Shown one piece after another: positions 36,066 through 46,214 of a DNA stretch of 64,000 bases. A program made the translations under genes and the position numbers. Source of the DNA: an uncultured Lacinutrix sp. (lineage in GTDB: Bacteria; Bacteroidota; Bacteroidia; Flavobacteriales; Flavobacteriaceae); contig NZ_CANMRQ010000002.1 in assembly GCF_947500325.1 (NCBI RefSeq), positions 434,001 through 498,000 of the forward strand, given 5' to 3'. Each line of letters begins with the position of its first letter. The first letter of the stretch is position 1. The notes beneath the pieces are model-generated. The model had not been told where the DNA came from and did no database searches. It saw only the letters and a program-made list of their open reading frames with translations.

Positions 36066-36250
36066 TGGCTTTAAGTATTAAAAATTTAAAAGTAAATGTT
36101 TCGGTAAATCAGGCACGTTCTGAAGGTGGAGAAGGTAGTAGCACGCCTGTTTCTGAACAGAGCACAGAAAAGAAAATGGATGCCGAAAAAATTGCAAAAG
36201 ATGTAATTGAACAGATAATTCAAATTATCAATAGTAAAACTGAAAGATAA
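36065..36250 (+). CDS. DUF5908 eCIS protein (Pvc6-like)
   Basis: The 61-residue protein has a beta-like N-terminus (LSIKNLKVNVSVNQ), a Ser/Gly/Glu-rich linker and a C-terminal helix (IAKDVIEQIIQIIN). It matches the small DUF5908 family found only in contractile injection loci, at the Afp6/Pvc6 position. It probably helps to join the baseplate to the tube. Both ends overlap neighbouring genes by one base through TAATG junctions. Confidence 0.8.
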   Translation: MALSIKNLKVNVSVNQARSEGGEGSSTPVSEQSTEKKMDAEKIAKDVIEQIIQIINSKTER

Positions 36251-36942
36251 TGGCTCTAGGTAAAATTGAGAAGCTTAAGATTATTGCATTTAAGAATGCC
36301 GATTATTCAGATTCACCTTCTGAGCAACAAACCTTTACCGCTATGTTAAATCCAGAAACGTATGATCTGGATTATAAAATTGAATATCAGGATGGTCAAG
36401 GACAAGGGACAAGTAGTTCTCAACAGCGTTTTACTGTCTCTAAACCAAACGAAATGAGTTTTGAGTTTTTAATTGATAGTTATGGAATACTAGACGATAA
36501 TCCACGAGAATCTATTGAAGATGATATTACAGAATTAAGAGATCTTTTATTAAAATATGAAGGAGACATACATGAACCTAAACATTTTCAAGTATTATGG
36601 GGAAGCTTATTATTTAAAGGAAGATGTACTGGTTTAAACATTAATTTTAAATTATTCAATCCAGATGGAAAACCAACTAGAGCTATTTGTAAAGTTACTT
36701 TTACAGGTAGTATAGAAGATAATTTACGAACAGCAGAAGAGCGTCGTGAATCTCCAGATATGACACATTATCGTTTAATAAAATCGGGAGATACATTACC
36801 TATGTTGTGTTTTAAAATTTACGGAAGTTCTAGTTATTATCTTCAAGTTGCAAAAGTAAATAAACTTTCAAGTTTTAGAGAGCTGTCACCTGGAGACCAA
36901 ATTTTCTTTCCTCCAATCGAAAAAAATACACCTGTGGCATGA
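36250..36942 (+). CDS. eCIS tube/baseplate adaptor with LysM domain (Pvc7-like)
   Basis: The 230-residue protein has an N-terminal tube-adaptor domain (MLNPETYDLDYKIEYQDGQGQG, FEFLIDSYG, FQVLWGSLLFKGRCTGL) and a C-terminal LysM domain (residues about 173-223, YRLIKSGDTLPMLCFKIYG ... LSPGDQIFFPP). The order and length match Pvc7/Afp7 and phage gp53-like adaptors, which link the tube to the spike. It overlaps the VgrG-like gene by 4 bases (ATGA). Confidence 0.9.
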   Translation: MALGKIEKLKIIAFKNADYSDSPSEQQTFTAMLNPETYDLDYKIEYQDGQGQGTSSSQQRFTVSKPNEMSFEFLIDSYGILDDNPRESIEDDITELRDLLLKYEGDIHEPKHFQVLWGSLLFKGRCTGLNINFKLFNPDGKPTRAICKVTFTGSIEDNLRTAEERRESPDMTHYRLIKSGDTLPMLCFKIYGSSSYYLQVAKVNKLSSFRELSPGDQIFFPPIEKNTPVA

Positions 36943-38684
36943 GTGAAGTAAACACAATACCAAGTACGCAGCCTAAATCGGTTTCAACCTTTACTATACT
37001 TCTAGATGGTAATAAGTTGTCCGAGCAATTTAAGGTATTAAGTATTGTAGTCGAAAAAGAAATTAATACGATTACCAAAGCGACAATTTTATTTCAAGAT
37101 GGTTCTGCTGCAGAGCAAGGCTTTCCAGCTAGTAATAGTGAAGAGCTCATTCCGGGAAAATCAATAGAAATACTAGCAGGTTATCAAAATGACGAGGAGA
37201 CAATCTTTAAAGGTATTACAATAAAACATAGTATTAAAGTAAGGAAAAGTGTTTCTGTTTTAGTTATCGAATGTCGACACGAAGCTATTAAAATGACAAC
37301 TCAATTAAAGAGCAACTATTTTCATGATTTGAAGGATAATGAGGTGGCAGATCAATTATGCAATGATTACGGTTTAAGTTTAGATAGTGATACTTCTGAA
37401 ATAACAAACAAGAAACTCGTACAATTTAATTGTACAGATTGGGACTTTATGGCTTGTAGAGCAGAAGAAAATGGTTTTTGGATAACTACAGAGGCTGGAA
37501 CTAATGTAGGCTTTAAATCTCCAGATTTTTCTCAAGACCCCATTCTTACATTAGCATATGGAGCTACGATAAAAGAATTAGATGCAGAAATTGATTCTAG
37601 ATATCAATATGAAGTTTTAAAATCAATTAGCTGGAATCCAGCAGATCAAGAAGCAATAACTACTGAAGCTAAGGATCCAAATGTTCCAGCTGTTGGAAAT
37701 ATAGCAGCATCTAATTTAGCCGAGGCTACTGGTAATTCTCAATTAGAATTACGCCATACAGCCTTAGGAGAAGCAGAATTACAAGTTTGGGCAGATAGTA
37801 TATTTAAAAAACAGCGTTTGGCAAAAATACGAGGTACACTAAAAATTGACGGTACTCAGCTCCCTTTGCCGGGGCAATTAATAGCATTGGAAAATGTAGG
37901 TGAACGGTTTGAAGGTAAAGTAATGGTTTCTGGGGTAAGACATCATATAGAAAAAGGTAATTGGGAAACCTTTATTCAGTTTGGTCTTCCTATGGAGCGT
38001 TTTGCAGAAAAATTTGTATTAGAACAACCTAAGGCGGCAGCCTTATTGCCAGCAGTACAAGGATTGCATATTGGAGTAGTAACAAGTTTGGAAGACCCAG
38101 ATGGAGAAGAAAGAATTCAAGTAAGACTTCCAATGGTGCATGATAGTGACGAAGGCGCATGGATGCGACTATGCTCACTAGATGCTGGAAATGAGAGAGG
38201 TTGGGTCTTTAGACCAGAAGTAGGTGACGAGGTAATTACTGGGTTTTTAAATACTGATCCTCGATTTGGTGTGATTCTCGGTAAAGTACATAGTAGTAAA
38301 AATCCAGCTCCTTTTCCTGCTGCAAACGATAATCCTGAAAAAGGATATCAATCTCTAGAGAAATTAAAATTATTATTTGACGATAGTAAGAAATCTATCT
38401 TATTAGAAACACCTGGTGGACATAAACTTTTGTTTAATGACGATGATACTAGTATTACCCTAGAAGATAGTAATGGCAATAAAATAATTATGAATGATAG
38501 TGGAATTGAAATTGAAAGTATAAAAGACCTTAAAGTAAAAGCCTCGGTAGATCTTAAAATGGAATCTGGTTCTAATGCAGAACTTAAGGGTGGAACTATG
38601 ACTAAAGTTGAAGGAGGCACTGGAGCCGAATTGTCATCTGGAGGATCAACAGCTGTTAAAGGAAGTATGGTACAATTAAATTAA
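36939..38684 (+). CDS. eCIS central spike, VgrG/gp27-gp5-like (Pvc8-like)
   Basis: The 581-residue protein has an N-terminal gp27-like domain (LDGNKLSEQFKVLSIVVEKEIN ... LNCTDWDFMACRAEENGFWI in pattern), then an OB-fold domain starting LHIGVVTSLEDPDGEERIQVRLP around residue 376. A repetitive C-terminal beta-helix follows (KIIMNDSGIEIESIKDLKVKA, KMESGSNAELKGG). It forms the trimeric needle tip of the baseplate. It ends in a plain beta-helix without an added effector domain. PAAR follows after 5 bases. Confidence 0.9.
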   Translation: MSEVNTIPSTQPKSVSTFTILLDGNKLSEQFKVLSIVVEKEINTITKATILFQDGSAAEQGFPASNSEELIPGKSIEILAGYQNDEETIFKGITIKHSIKVRKSVSVLVIECRHEAIKMTTQLKSNYFHDLKDNEVADQLCNDYGLSLDSDTSEITNKKLVQFNCTDWDFMACRAEENGFWITTEAGTNVGFKSPDFSQDPILTLAYGATIKELDAEIDSRYQYEVLKSISWNPADQEAITTEAKDPNVPAVGNIAASNLAEATGNSQLELRHTALGEAELQVWADSIFKKQRLAKIRGTLKIDGTQLPLPGQLIALENVGERFEGKVMVSGVRHHIEKGNWETFIQFGLPMERFAEKFVLEQPKAAALLPAVQGLHIGVVTSLEDPDGEERIQVRLPMVHDSDEGAWMRLCSLDAGNERGWVFRPEVGDEVITGFLNTDPRFGVILGKVHSSKNPAPFPAANDNPEKGYQSLEKLKLLFDDSKKSILLETPGGHKLLFNDDDTSITLEDSNGNKIIMNDSGIEIESIKDLKVKASVDLKMESGSNAELKGGTMTKVEGGTGAELSSGGSTAVKGSMVQLN

Positions 38685-38689
38685 TAATT

Positions 38690-38977
38690 ATGGGAGCGCC
38701 AGGAGCAAGAATAGGAGATCTTCATGTATGTCCAATGGTAACGGGAATAGTTCCGCATGTTGGTGGACCTATTTCATTAGGAGCTGCTACAGTAACTATA
38801 GCTGGTGTTCCAGCTGCTAGGGTAGGAGATATGTGTACTTGTGTTGGACCACCAGATACAATATTAGCTGGTTCGTCAACTGTTATGATTGAAGGTATGC
38901 CTGCTGCTAGATTAGGAGACTCAACAAGTCATGGAGGAACAATTGTTTTGGGAGCACTCAACGTATTAATAGGATAA
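38690..38977 (+). CDS. PAAR-domain spike tip (Pvc10-like)
   Basis: The 95-residue protein is a single PAAR domain with two repeats of the pattern IxxxPAARxGD, namely ITIAGVPAARVGDMC-like and VMIEGMPAARLGDSTSHGG segments, and His/Cys residues for the bound metal (DLHVCPM, HGG). It sharpens the tip of the VgrG-like trimer. It has no extension domain, so it carries no covalent toxin. It lies between the spike gene and the gp25 gene, whereas pvc10 follows pvc9 in the classical order. Confidence 0.9.
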   Translation: MGAPGARIGDLHVCPMVTGIVPHVGGPISLGAATVTIAGVPAARVGDMCTCVGPPDTILAGSSTVMIEGMPAARLGDSTSHGGTIVLGALNVLIG

Positions 38978-38987
38978 AATATACAAT

Positions 38988-39431
38988 ATGAATAATGCGC
39001 AAGATTTTATTGGAGTAGGTTGGAGTTTTCCTCCCGAATTTAATCGTGAAACCGGTGAGGTTGAGACAACCAAATTGTATGATGATATTCAAAAGAGTTT
39101 AGAGATTCTTTTAACAACAAGACCAGGAGAACGTGTCATGCAACCTAAATATGGCTGCCATATGGAGCCTCTTTTATTTGAATCATTAGATACAGGTACT
39201 AAAACAATGATTAAGGAACGCATTAGAACTTCCATCTTATATTTTGAACCACGAATTGAGGCAAAGAAAATAACGTTAGATGATTCTAATCAAAATGAAG
39301 GCGTCTTGCTCATCTCTATTGAATATATAGTGAGTGCAACTAATAGTAGATTCAATTTTGTTTTTCCTTTTTACAGCTCGGAAGCAACAGAAATAAATAA
39401 TGAAACCAACAACCACCCTTTAGCTATATAA
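38988..39431 (+). CDS. gp25-like baseplate wedge protein (Pvc9-like)
   Basis: The 147-residue protein has the gp25/GPW core: IGVGWSFPPEFNRETGEVE near the start and the conserved LLTTRPGERVMQPKYGCHMEPLLFE block containing the EPR-like contact region. The downstream ILYFEPRIEAKKITL segment is also typical. It is a conserved baseplate wedge part in phages, T6SS and eCIS. It starts 10 bases after PAAR and is followed by the gpJ-like gene after 2 bases. Confidence 0.9.
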   Translation: MNNAQDFIGVGWSFPPEFNRETGEVETTKLYDDIQKSLEILLTTRPGERVMQPKYGCHMEPLLFESLDTGTKTMIKERIRTSILYFEPRIEAKKITLDDSNQNEGVLLISIEYIVSATNSRFNFVFPFYSSEATEINNETNNHPLAI

Positions 39432-39433
39432 TT

Positions 39434-42400
39434 ATGAGTGACTGTTCGGAAAATAGAAACCCTTTAAAAAGAAATGGCACCAGTCAAGGACAGAGAGTTC
39501 TTGCTAAATTAAGTCCGTCTTCTGTTGAGGTTTTAGATAAATCTACTGAAGATTGGATGGTTTGGGCGAGCAAGTTTTCTAAGCACATTGGATATACTTC
39601 TATAAATAATGATATGGTTGGTAGTATGGAGCCTTTCTTTACTAATAATGTTAGTGCACAACTAGCTCTTGTGGCGAGTTATCCACCAGAAACATTATCT
39701 AAATATATTAGAGAGGTGTTATTGTATATAGAGACAAATGAGAATGGATTAAAAAAAGCATATACCCAACTTTTTGACATTATTCTATCTTATTTAGCTA
39801 TAGTAGATCAGTTATTCCAAGTAACAAAAGCAGACGATGAGTATAACAAGATTCTACTTTATCATATACAAGCGAAGCTTTTACCTTTAGAATCTAGAAC
39901 TTTTGCATACTATAAAGCTTCTTTAGAAGGAACTGTAGCTCAACGACTAATTGTTCAAAGTCAAGTCATAAATACAAATATTTTCAGTAGATCAATTTTA
40001 AGTCACAAAGATGTGATCAATAATGGTTTTTCTAATCTTTCCGAACAACGTTATATAAGTGGAGTTGATTTTGATTCTTATTTCGGAGCTATAGCCTCAG
40101 ATACTTCAATTTTTGGAGGGCTTACTGGTTTTAAAAAAAGGATTAAATATGTAACTCAACATAATTTTTTTACAAGTATTCTTGATGAGATAAGTGCTTC
40201 AGTTAATTTTATTGTAAAGCTTTCTCAAAAATATATAGAAAAGTATGTATCTAATTGGCCTCACCATAAACCAAATTATGCGCTTTACCTAACTTGGTTA
40301 CAAATTCTTGACGATACCAAGTGGCATTTAAATGAATTAACAGGGAGACATCTTGACTTCTATTATAAGGATGTGTTGAAATTGAGGCCTCTAGAGCAAA
40401 ACCCAGACAAAGCTTTTTTGTCTATTGAGTTAAATAAAGTGACTTCTTCATATGCTTTAAAAAATAACACTTTGTTTATGGGGCCAAAAGATGATAATGG
40501 AGAGGTTATCATTTATAAAAGTATAAGAGAGACTGTTCTTAATAAAGCAAAAATTAAACATCTTTCTTCTTTGTATTTTGGAGATGAGGATGATAATATT
40601 GGTACAACTATTAATAATAGACGTTTATTTTCAGCTCCTATAATAAATAGTGCAGATGGATTAGGGGAAGTATTGAGTGAAGATGCAATAGCTTGGCATC
40701 CATTTCATATTAAAACATTCGAAAATGGCGAATTAAGTGCTGTTAATATGCCAAAAGCAGAGGTTGGTTTTGCGATTGCATCGCATTATTTAAGATTAAA
40801 AGAAGGAGAAAGAGAAATTCAATTAACCTTACAATTAAGCAAATCACTTACATTAAATAGTTCAGATTATCAAGCGTTTATAACTACTGAAAAGGAATGG
40901 TTAGAGTTAGATACGCAAGCAACAATACCTCCTAATGGCGCATTAAATAAAATGCAATTCACATTTACAGTTCCGGCCGATAAAGATCCCATAGTAGCTT
41001 ATAATAAAGATGTTCATTTAGGAACACTAACAGCTACCGAACCTGTTTTAAGAATTGTATTAAAACATCAAAATAACCAACCGTTTTTATACGATTCGTT
41101 AAGTAGTACAACTTTATATAGAGTTGAACTAAAAGTGAAGGTTGGAGAAACCACAGGATCATATAATGAAGGAGGAATTAAAAATTTAGAATTGCATAAT
41201 GATACGAGTCCACTTAATCCTTCAAAACCCTTTCATCCATGGGGAGCAGAACCTACAGTAGGTAATTCCTTTATTATTGGAAGTGATGAGGTTTTTTATA
41301 AACAAGGAGCTAAGGTTCAATTAAATTTTAAGTGGAAGGATATTCCTAGGAATAATGATGGAGATATGAGTTTAATTCCATTAGACTATGATGCGTCTAC
41401 GAGTTCGCTATATACTCCCTTTTATAGTTCAGATAGAACCCAATATGTACCAAGTGTGGAGATATTAAAATTAAGTAAGAATAAATGGGAAACAATTACA
41501 GGAAAAGAAAGTGAAGCTGTATTGAATAATGATATTGTAGATAAAGTAATTGGAACAATTCCTGTATATAAGGTTGTAGATAAATTAGGTCTTGTACTAG
41601 ATTTAACAAATGATTTGCATAAAGAAATATTTCTTGATAAATCTAAAACCTGGAACTCTTATAGTAGTAATTCAACTAATGGCTATATCAAAGTTAAACT
41701 TAATCATGATTTTGGACATCGAGACTATTATTTAGCATTACAAAGTTTTTTTAAAGAGAACGAAAAAGGAGCTAGTGCACCAGCTTACCCATATAAGCCT
41801 ACTTTAGAGTCTTTTAGTGTAAGCTATGAGGCAAGTTGTAATTTAAGAATGTTTACTAATAATGTAAATGTATTTTCGAAACGGCCATTAGAATTTTTTC
41901 ATACTGGGCCATTTGGAGATAGTGAACAACATAAAGTTTTACAAAAAAAGAACCCAAAATTACTTAGCAAGTTCATAAGCAAAACTAATGGAACGTATAA
42001 ATCTCAGGGAAGTTTTTTTATTGGAATTGAGAATATAGAACCTGGTGATACGCAATCGATTTTATTTCAAATACAAGAAGGTAGTGAAGATCCATTATTA
42101 GAGAAGCCAGAGAATCACTTGGTTTGGCAATATTTAATAGCTAACAATAAGTGGGTGAATTTTAGCGATGATGGTGTAGGAGACAATACTAGTGGATTGA
42201 TAGAATCTGGTCTTATTAATTTTATAATCCCAGAAGATGCAAGTTTAGTGCATACTGCCTTTGAAAACAATCTTATATGGATTCGCTGTTTAGTTACTAA
42301 ATCACCAAATGCTGTAGCTAAAATTATTGGGGTATATCCAAATTCGATTATTGTAGAAAGAGTAATACCAGATGGTACAGAATATAAAAGTATGATGTCG

Positions 42401-43219
42401 GTAGCTGGTGAAATTAAAAAGCTATTGATTCCTGATGCGAAATTGAAAAAAATAACACAAAATTTCACCAGTTTTGAAGGGAATTCAGAGGAATCTGATG
42501 AAGCATTTTACTTAAGAGCTTCCGAACGCTTGAGACATAAAGATAGAGCAATAACGATATGGGATATAGAAAAGCTTATACTACAGGCCTTTCCTGAAAT
42601 TTATAAAGTAAAATGCCTAAATCATACAAAAATTGAAGGCTCTTTAAATGAAGCTAATTTAATATATAATGAAGTAGCTCCTGGTCATATTGCAGTAATA
42701 ACCATTCCTAATCTTTCGAATAGAAATGATATAGATCCATTAAAACCATATACAAAGAAAAGTACTCTTAAAGCTATAAAAGAATTTTTAAGAAAAAGAA
42801 CATCTTGTCATATAACCTTACATACTTCTCAACCAGATTTTGAAGAAGTAAAAGTGAAATGTAATATCACATTACGAAAAGAATTTTCTGATATTAATTA
42901 TTATAAAAGCGTAATACAGAATGATCTTATGAACTACTTAAGTCCTTGGGCTTTCACATCAGATACAGATCTTAATTTTGGAGGACGTATTCACAAATCA
43001 GTGCTTATCGATTTTATTGAGGAATTGGGATATGTAGATTTCTTAACAGATTTTGAATTAATTCATATAAAATCTAATGGAGATACTACAAAAGTTGAAG
43101 AAGCTGTTGCTTCAACGGCTAGGTCAATATTGGTTTCGGTTCCAGCTAGTAAACATAATTTAACGGTGTTGTTAAAAGCGCCAGAAACAGTTTTAGAGAT
43201 AGATTGCGTAGATGAATAA
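39434..43219 (+). CDS. Baseplate wedge protein, gpJ/gp6-like (Pvc11-like)
   Basis: The 1261-residue protein has a long, variable N-terminal region and a C-terminal baseplate-J domain from about residue 990: NSEESDEAFYLRASERLRHKDRAIT, WDIEKLILQAFPEIYKVKCL, then PGHIAVITIP and a final wedge region with FGGRIHKSVLIDFIEELGYVDF. It is the expected length for Pvc11/Afp11-like proteins in Bacteroidota, which are longer than phage gpJ. It overlaps the next gene by 8 bases, indicating tight coupling of the two wedge subunits. Confidence 0.85.
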   Translation: MSDCSENRNPLKRNGTSQGQRVLAKLSPSSVEVLDKSTEDWMVWASKFSKHIGYTSINNDMVGSMEPFFTNNVSAQLALVASYPPETLSKYIREVLLYIETNENGLKKAYTQLFDIILSYLAIVDQLFQVTKADDEYNKILLYHIQAKLLPLESRTFAYYKASLEGTVAQRLIVQSQVINTNIFSRSILSHKDVINNGFSNLSEQRYISGVDFDSYFGAIASDTSIFGGLTGFKKRIKYVTQHNFFTSILDEISASVNFIVKLSQKYIEKYVSNWPHHKPNYALYLTWLQILDDTKWHLNELTGRHLDFYYKDVLKLRPLEQNPDKAFLSIELNKVTSSYALKNNTLFMGPKDDNGEVIIYKSIRETVLNKAKIKHLSSLYFGDEDDNIGTTINNRRLFSAPIINSADGLGEVLSEDAIAWHPFHIKTFENGELSAVNMPKAEVGFAIASHYLRLKEGEREIQLTLQLSKSLTLNSSDYQAFITTEKEWLELDTQATIPPNGALNKMQFTFTVPADKDPIVAYNKDVHLGTLTATEPVLRIVLKHQNNQPFLYDSLSSTTLYRVELKVKVGETTGSYNEGGIKNLELHNDTSPLNPSKPFHPWGAEPTVGNSFIIGSDEVFYKQGAKVQLNFKWKDIPRNNDGDMSLIPLDYDASTSSLYTPFYSSDRTQYVPSVEILKLSKNKWETITGKESEAVLNNDIVDKVIGTIPVYKVVDKLGLVLDLTNDLHKEIFLDKSKTWNSYSSNSTNGYIKVKLNHDFGHRDYYLALQSFFKENEKGASAPAYPYKPTLESFSVSYEASCNLRMFTNNVNVFSKRPLEFFHTGPFGDSEQHKVLQKKNPKLLSKFISKTNGTYKSQGSFFIGIENIEPGDTQSILFQIQEGSEDPLLEKPENHLVWQYLIANNKWVNFSDDGVGDNTSGLIESGLINFIIPEDASLVHTAFENNLIWIRCLVTKSPNAVAKIIGVYPNSIIVERVIPDGTEYKSMMSVAGEIKKLLIPDAKLKKITQNFTSFEGNSEESDEAFYLRASERLRHKDRAITIWDIEKLILQAFPEIYKVKCLNHTKIEGSLNEANLIYNEVAPGHIAVITIPNLSNRNDIDPLKPYTKKSTLKAIKEFLRKRTSCHITLHTSQPDFEEVKVKCNITLRKEFSDINYYKSVIQNDLMNYLSPWAFTSDTDLNFGGRIHKSVLIDFIEELGYVDFLTDFELIHIKSNGDTTKVEEAVASTARSILVSVPASKHNLTVLLKAPETVLEIDCVDE

Positions 43220-46202
43220 TCATGTAACCATATTAAAAAAACCTAATTTTAGGGAAAGTGAAGATTATATTACGCTTCGCAAAAAAGGCATAGAGCTAAT
43301 TGAAAAATTAGGTAGTACCTATTGGACCGATTATAATATTCATGATCCAGGTATTACTCTATTAGAATTATTGTGTTATTCGCAAACTGAGATTGGCTTT
43401 AAATTAGGCTTCTCCATAGAAGATTTATTAGCTTATAGGACAGATCAAGAATTAAAATGGGATGATCAGTGCTTTTATACTGCTCGTGAAATTCTAACTA
43501 TTAACCCTTTTACAGATAATGATTGGCGAAAAGTACTTATAGATCAGCCAGGAATTGCAAATGCTTGGATGCAATGTACACCTTGTCCATGTCATCCTTC
43601 TTTTTATGGCGACTGTAGTGAAAGTGAATTAACATATGAGGAAACCGAACATCCTATTCATATTAAAGGTTTTTGGGATACATTATTAGAACTAAAAGTA
43701 GATACTCAATATGGTGATTTAAATGGGGGAAAGATTTTTCATCAATTTTCATTTACTGGAAATATGCATAGAGCAACGGCTGAAATAAGATTTAGTCCAT
43801 GGCATCAAGCTCAATTAAATGATGCCTTAATGCGTGTTATAGTTGCTGGAGATATTAGTGATTTTACTTTAGAGTTAACACATTATCATATTGATGTGGC
43901 TGATGCTGCATTTTATAAAGCACTTAGAAACCCTTTACGTATAGATGTTACATATGAAGTAACTACACCGAGTGGCATAGAAACTATTACTTTGGTTGAA
44001 TTACCTGTAAAAGTTTGGTTTAAAACCAATAAAGGTAGAGATGCTATTCAAAAAAACGACTTGCAAGTTGTTTTTGAAGATATTACCCTCACTGGACCTT
44101 TTAGTCAGTATTTATATCAACTTCAGAAAGCTAATGAAGCAGTAAAAGAAGCAGAGTCTAAACTTCATGAGCATAGAAATTTAGCTGAAGATTATTGTAA
44201 AATAACTACAGTGCCAATTGTAGATGTTGGAGTATGTGCGGATATTGAAATGACTCCAGATGCAGATATAGAAGAGGTTTTAGGGGAAGCTTATTATTTA
44301 ATATCAGAATACCTAAACCCAGTAGTGAAATTCTATACACTAAGTGAACTACTTACAGACGGAAAATATACAGAGGAGATTTTTCAAGGACCCAAATTAG
44401 AGCATGGGTTTATTTTGGATGAAGAATTAGATAACTCAAACTTAAGAACGACTATTTATACTTCAGATATTATAAATATTTTAATGGATGTAGAAGGTAT
44501 TGTTGCGGTTAAGAATATAGTTGTTACTCGTTATGATAATACAGGAAAGTTAGTAGAATCTCAGCCATGGGAGTTACATATTGAGCAAGGTCATCAACCA
44601 AGACTATATATTCATGCTTCAAAAGTTCTGGTTTTTAAAGATGAATTACCTTTTATACCACATCAAGATGAGTTGCATGATACTTTGCAAATGTGGAGAG
44701 GAATTAGACAGCAAAACAAGGTAAAACAAACAGATAATGATTTAGGAATTCCAACGGGTGATTATCTTAACCATGATGGACATTATCCTATGCAATATCA
44801 TTTGCCAGAAACCTATGGTGTTGGACCTCATGGATTAAAAGAACCATCAACTCTTCAGCGTAAAGCACAAGCAAAGCAGTTAAAAGCATATTTATTATTA
44901 TTTGAACATTTACTCTCTATTTTTATAAAACAATTGGAAAACTTTAAAGACATTTTGTCTATAAATCCTACTATTTCCAAAACTTATTTTGCCGATTTAT
45001 TTAAAGATGAAGAATTAAAAGGTGTGTCCGAGCTTTATCTAGATGTAGATGATAATTCTTTTCATGATCTTTTAGAAGCAAGAGAACAATTTTTAGAACG
45101 TAGAAATGGATTTTTAGATCATCTTTTAGCACGATTTGCAGAATCTTTTAGTGATTATGCACTTATGTTATATCAAGCCTATGGGGCTGAACAAAAAGCA
45201 AAAGAAGAACTTATATTCGATAAGATTAATTTCCTTGAGAAGCTTCCAGTTATTTCAGCTAATCGAGCGAAAGCATTTAACTATAAAGACGAAACTAAGG
45301 TGTGTAATTCAGAAAATGTATCTGGATTAAGTGAAAGAATAAAGGTTGTACTCGGCTTGAATGGAGCGAACTCTTTTATGAAGTATGAAGTTAATAAAAA
45401 TACTACAGGAAAATGGGATGGAAATTGGAAGTTAGAAGACAACCTAGGAGAACAGCTTTTAAGTGGAGTAGAGTTATTAGATGTTAATCAAGAATATGAT
45501 TTACGAAATCAATTAAAAATCGCAGGGCAACTTGCTATAGAATTACTTGCTTTTAAAACAAATCTTAATGTTGTTTCAGATGGAGGATCATTTGTAATAC
45601 AATTAGAAAATGCAGATGGTGAGGTTATAGCTAGTTCCTCTAATACTTTTGCTTTAGAAGTAACAGCAAATAATCAAAAAGATAAAATTGAAGCTTTTAT
45701 CGACAAAATAATACTAGCGGAGAAAGTATATTTAGTGGAGCATATCTTACTGCGACCTAGAAATAATGCTTTAGCTATTCCGCCAGATGGAGATCCATTT
45801 CTTCCTATTTGCATAGATAAGGATTGTAAGTTATGTGGAGAGGAAGACCCTTATTCGTTTCGAATTACTGTAATTTTAAATGGAGAACAAGGTGTTGCCA
45901 ATGGAGGTATAGCTTTTAGAAAATTTGCAGAAAAAACAATCCGTTTAGAAACTCCAGCTCACCTTGGCGTGAAAATTTGTTGGGTTTCAGAAGAACAATT
46001 ACAACAATTTGAGACAGATTATTGTGACTGGCTATCAGAATTGGCAAAACCAATACCAGATACACTTGATTTACATAATAAACTTGTTCAATTAATAGAA
46101 ACTTTTAAAAATTTAAAAAGCGTTTATCCTCAGGCCACTTTACATGATTGTGAAGATGGAGATGATGAAAATAGGGTAAGGCTGAATAGTACTATCATTT
46201 AA
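43212..46202 (+). CDS. Baseplate wedge protein (Pvc12-like)
   Basis: The 996-residue protein starts with a diagnostic eCIS block, LGSTYWTDYNIHDPGITLLELLCYSQTE (residues about 32-60), shared by Pvc12/Afp12-like baseplate wedge proteins. It continues with a long beta-rich body and a short coiled segment near residues 300-320. Near the C-terminus a cysteine-containing patch occurs (PICIDKDCKLCGEEDPYSF), which could bind metal. It partners with the gpJ-like protein to form the baseplate. The next gene begins 12 bases downstream. Confidence 0.8.
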   Translation: MNNHVTILKKPNFRESEDYITLRKKGIELIEKLGSTYWTDYNIHDPGITLLELLCYSQTEIGFKLGFSIEDLLAYRTDQELKWDDQCFYTAREILTINPFTDNDWRKVLIDQPGIANAWMQCTPCPCHPSFYGDCSESELTYEETEHPIHIKGFWDTLLELKVDTQYGDLNGGKIFHQFSFTGNMHRATAEIRFSPWHQAQLNDALMRVIVAGDISDFTLELTHYHIDVADAAFYKALRNPLRIDVTYEVTTPSGIETITLVELPVKVWFKTNKGRDAIQKNDLQVVFEDITLTGPFSQYLYQLQKANEAVKEAESKLHEHRNLAEDYCKITTVPIVDVGVCADIEMTPDADIEEVLGEAYYLISEYLNPVVKFYTLSELLTDGKYTEEIFQGPKLEHGFILDEELDNSNLRTTIYTSDIINILMDVEGIVAVKNIVVTRYDNTGKLVESQPWELHIEQGHQPRLYIHASKVLVFKDELPFIPHQDELHDTLQMWRGIRQQNKVKQTDNDLGIPTGDYLNHDGHYPMQYHLPETYGVGPHGLKEPSTLQRKAQAKQLKAYLLLFEHLLSIFIKQLENFKDILSINPTISKTYFADLFKDEELKGVSELYLDVDDNSFHDLLEAREQFLERRNGFLDHLLARFAESFSDYALMLYQAYGAEQKAKEELIFDKINFLEKLPVISANRAKAFNYKDETKVCNSENVSGLSERIKVVLGLNGANSFMKYEVNKNTTGKWDGNWKLEDNLGEQLLSGVELLDVNQEYDLRNQLKIAGQLAIELLAFKTNLNVVSDGGSFVIQLENADGEVIASSSNTFALEVTANNQKDKIEAFIDKIILAEKVYLVEHILLRPRNNALAIPPDGDPFLPICIDKDCKLCGEEDPYSFRITVILNGEQGVANGGIAFRKFAEKTIRLETPAHLGVKICWVSEEQLQQFETDYCDWLSELAKPIPDTLDLHNKLVQLIETFKNLKSVYPQATLHDCEDGDDENRVRLNSTII

Positions 46203-46214
46203 AATAAAAATCTT

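Noticed and set aside
36065-36250. DUF5908-size ORF as a possible spurious small gene
   Set aside because: Kept as real because both ends use one-base TAATG overlaps with true eCIS genes and the size and position match Afp6/Pvc6.
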